DNA of 5,719 bases from an uncultured Planctomycetaceae bacterium. Lineage in GTDB: Bacteria > Planctomycetota > Planctomycetia > Planctomycetales > Planctomycetaceae. Of the stretch, positions 5,712 through 5,719 are shown piece after piece. A program made the position numbers and the translations under genes. Under the pieces are notes generated by a model, which searched no databases, had not been told where the DNA came from, and saw nothing but the letters and a program-made list of their open reading frames with translations. The DNA lies in assembly GCA_903823545.1 (NCBI GenBank), contig CAIJTL010000657.1:1-5719 (forward strand). Direction: 5' to 3'. Positions within the stretch are counted from its first letter, which is position 1, and each line of letters opens with the position of its first letter.

Positions 5712-5719
5712 AGCCGGTC

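Overview
The window looks like chromosomal DNA from a planctomycete (Rhodopirellula/Pirellula-like), inferred from gene content and style rather than from any marker RNA. The signs are an exported formylglycine-type sulfatase with an extra C-terminal beta-rich domain, a short SecA paralogue ending near the scaffold helix, moderately high GC, weak or absent Shine-Dalgarno sites, unrelated genes in non-operonic order, and intergenic spaces filled with foldable inverted repeats. No rRNA, tRNA, CRISPR array or transposase gene was seen.

Layout: (1) 1-63 is a 25-bp-arm inverted repeat. (2) 93-1172 (+) encodes a mannose-1-phosphate guanylyltransferase, which makes GDP-mannose for surface polysaccharide or glycan synthesis. 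(3) 1173-1302 is a convergent gap containing a 16-bp-arm hairpin at 1189-1231. (4) 1303-3255 (-) encodes a SecA-like ATPase of about 650 residues. It has a complete DEAD-type motor and preprotein-binding region but stops at the beginning of the helical scaffold. (5) 3256-3788 is a divergent intergenic region of about 530 bases with no convincing gene. It holds a secA leader hairpin, an inverted-repeat element at 3466-3528, a larger foldable element at 3550-3697, and a small GC-rich hairpin at 3731-3747. (6) 3789-5654 (+) encodes a secreted sulfatase. (7) 5655-5719 is the start of another intergenic region, with a small hairpin, cut off by the window edge.

The three genes do not form an operon: manC and secA converge, secA and the sulfatase diverge. 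A loose thematic link exists (sugar nucleotide supply, export motor, exported polysaccharide-modifying hydrolase), but nothing here shows that they act together. The points most worth a second look are the C-terminally truncated SecA paralogue and the dense, motif-sharing palindromic elements between secA and the sulfatase. I found no clear evidence of a wholly new multi-gene system.
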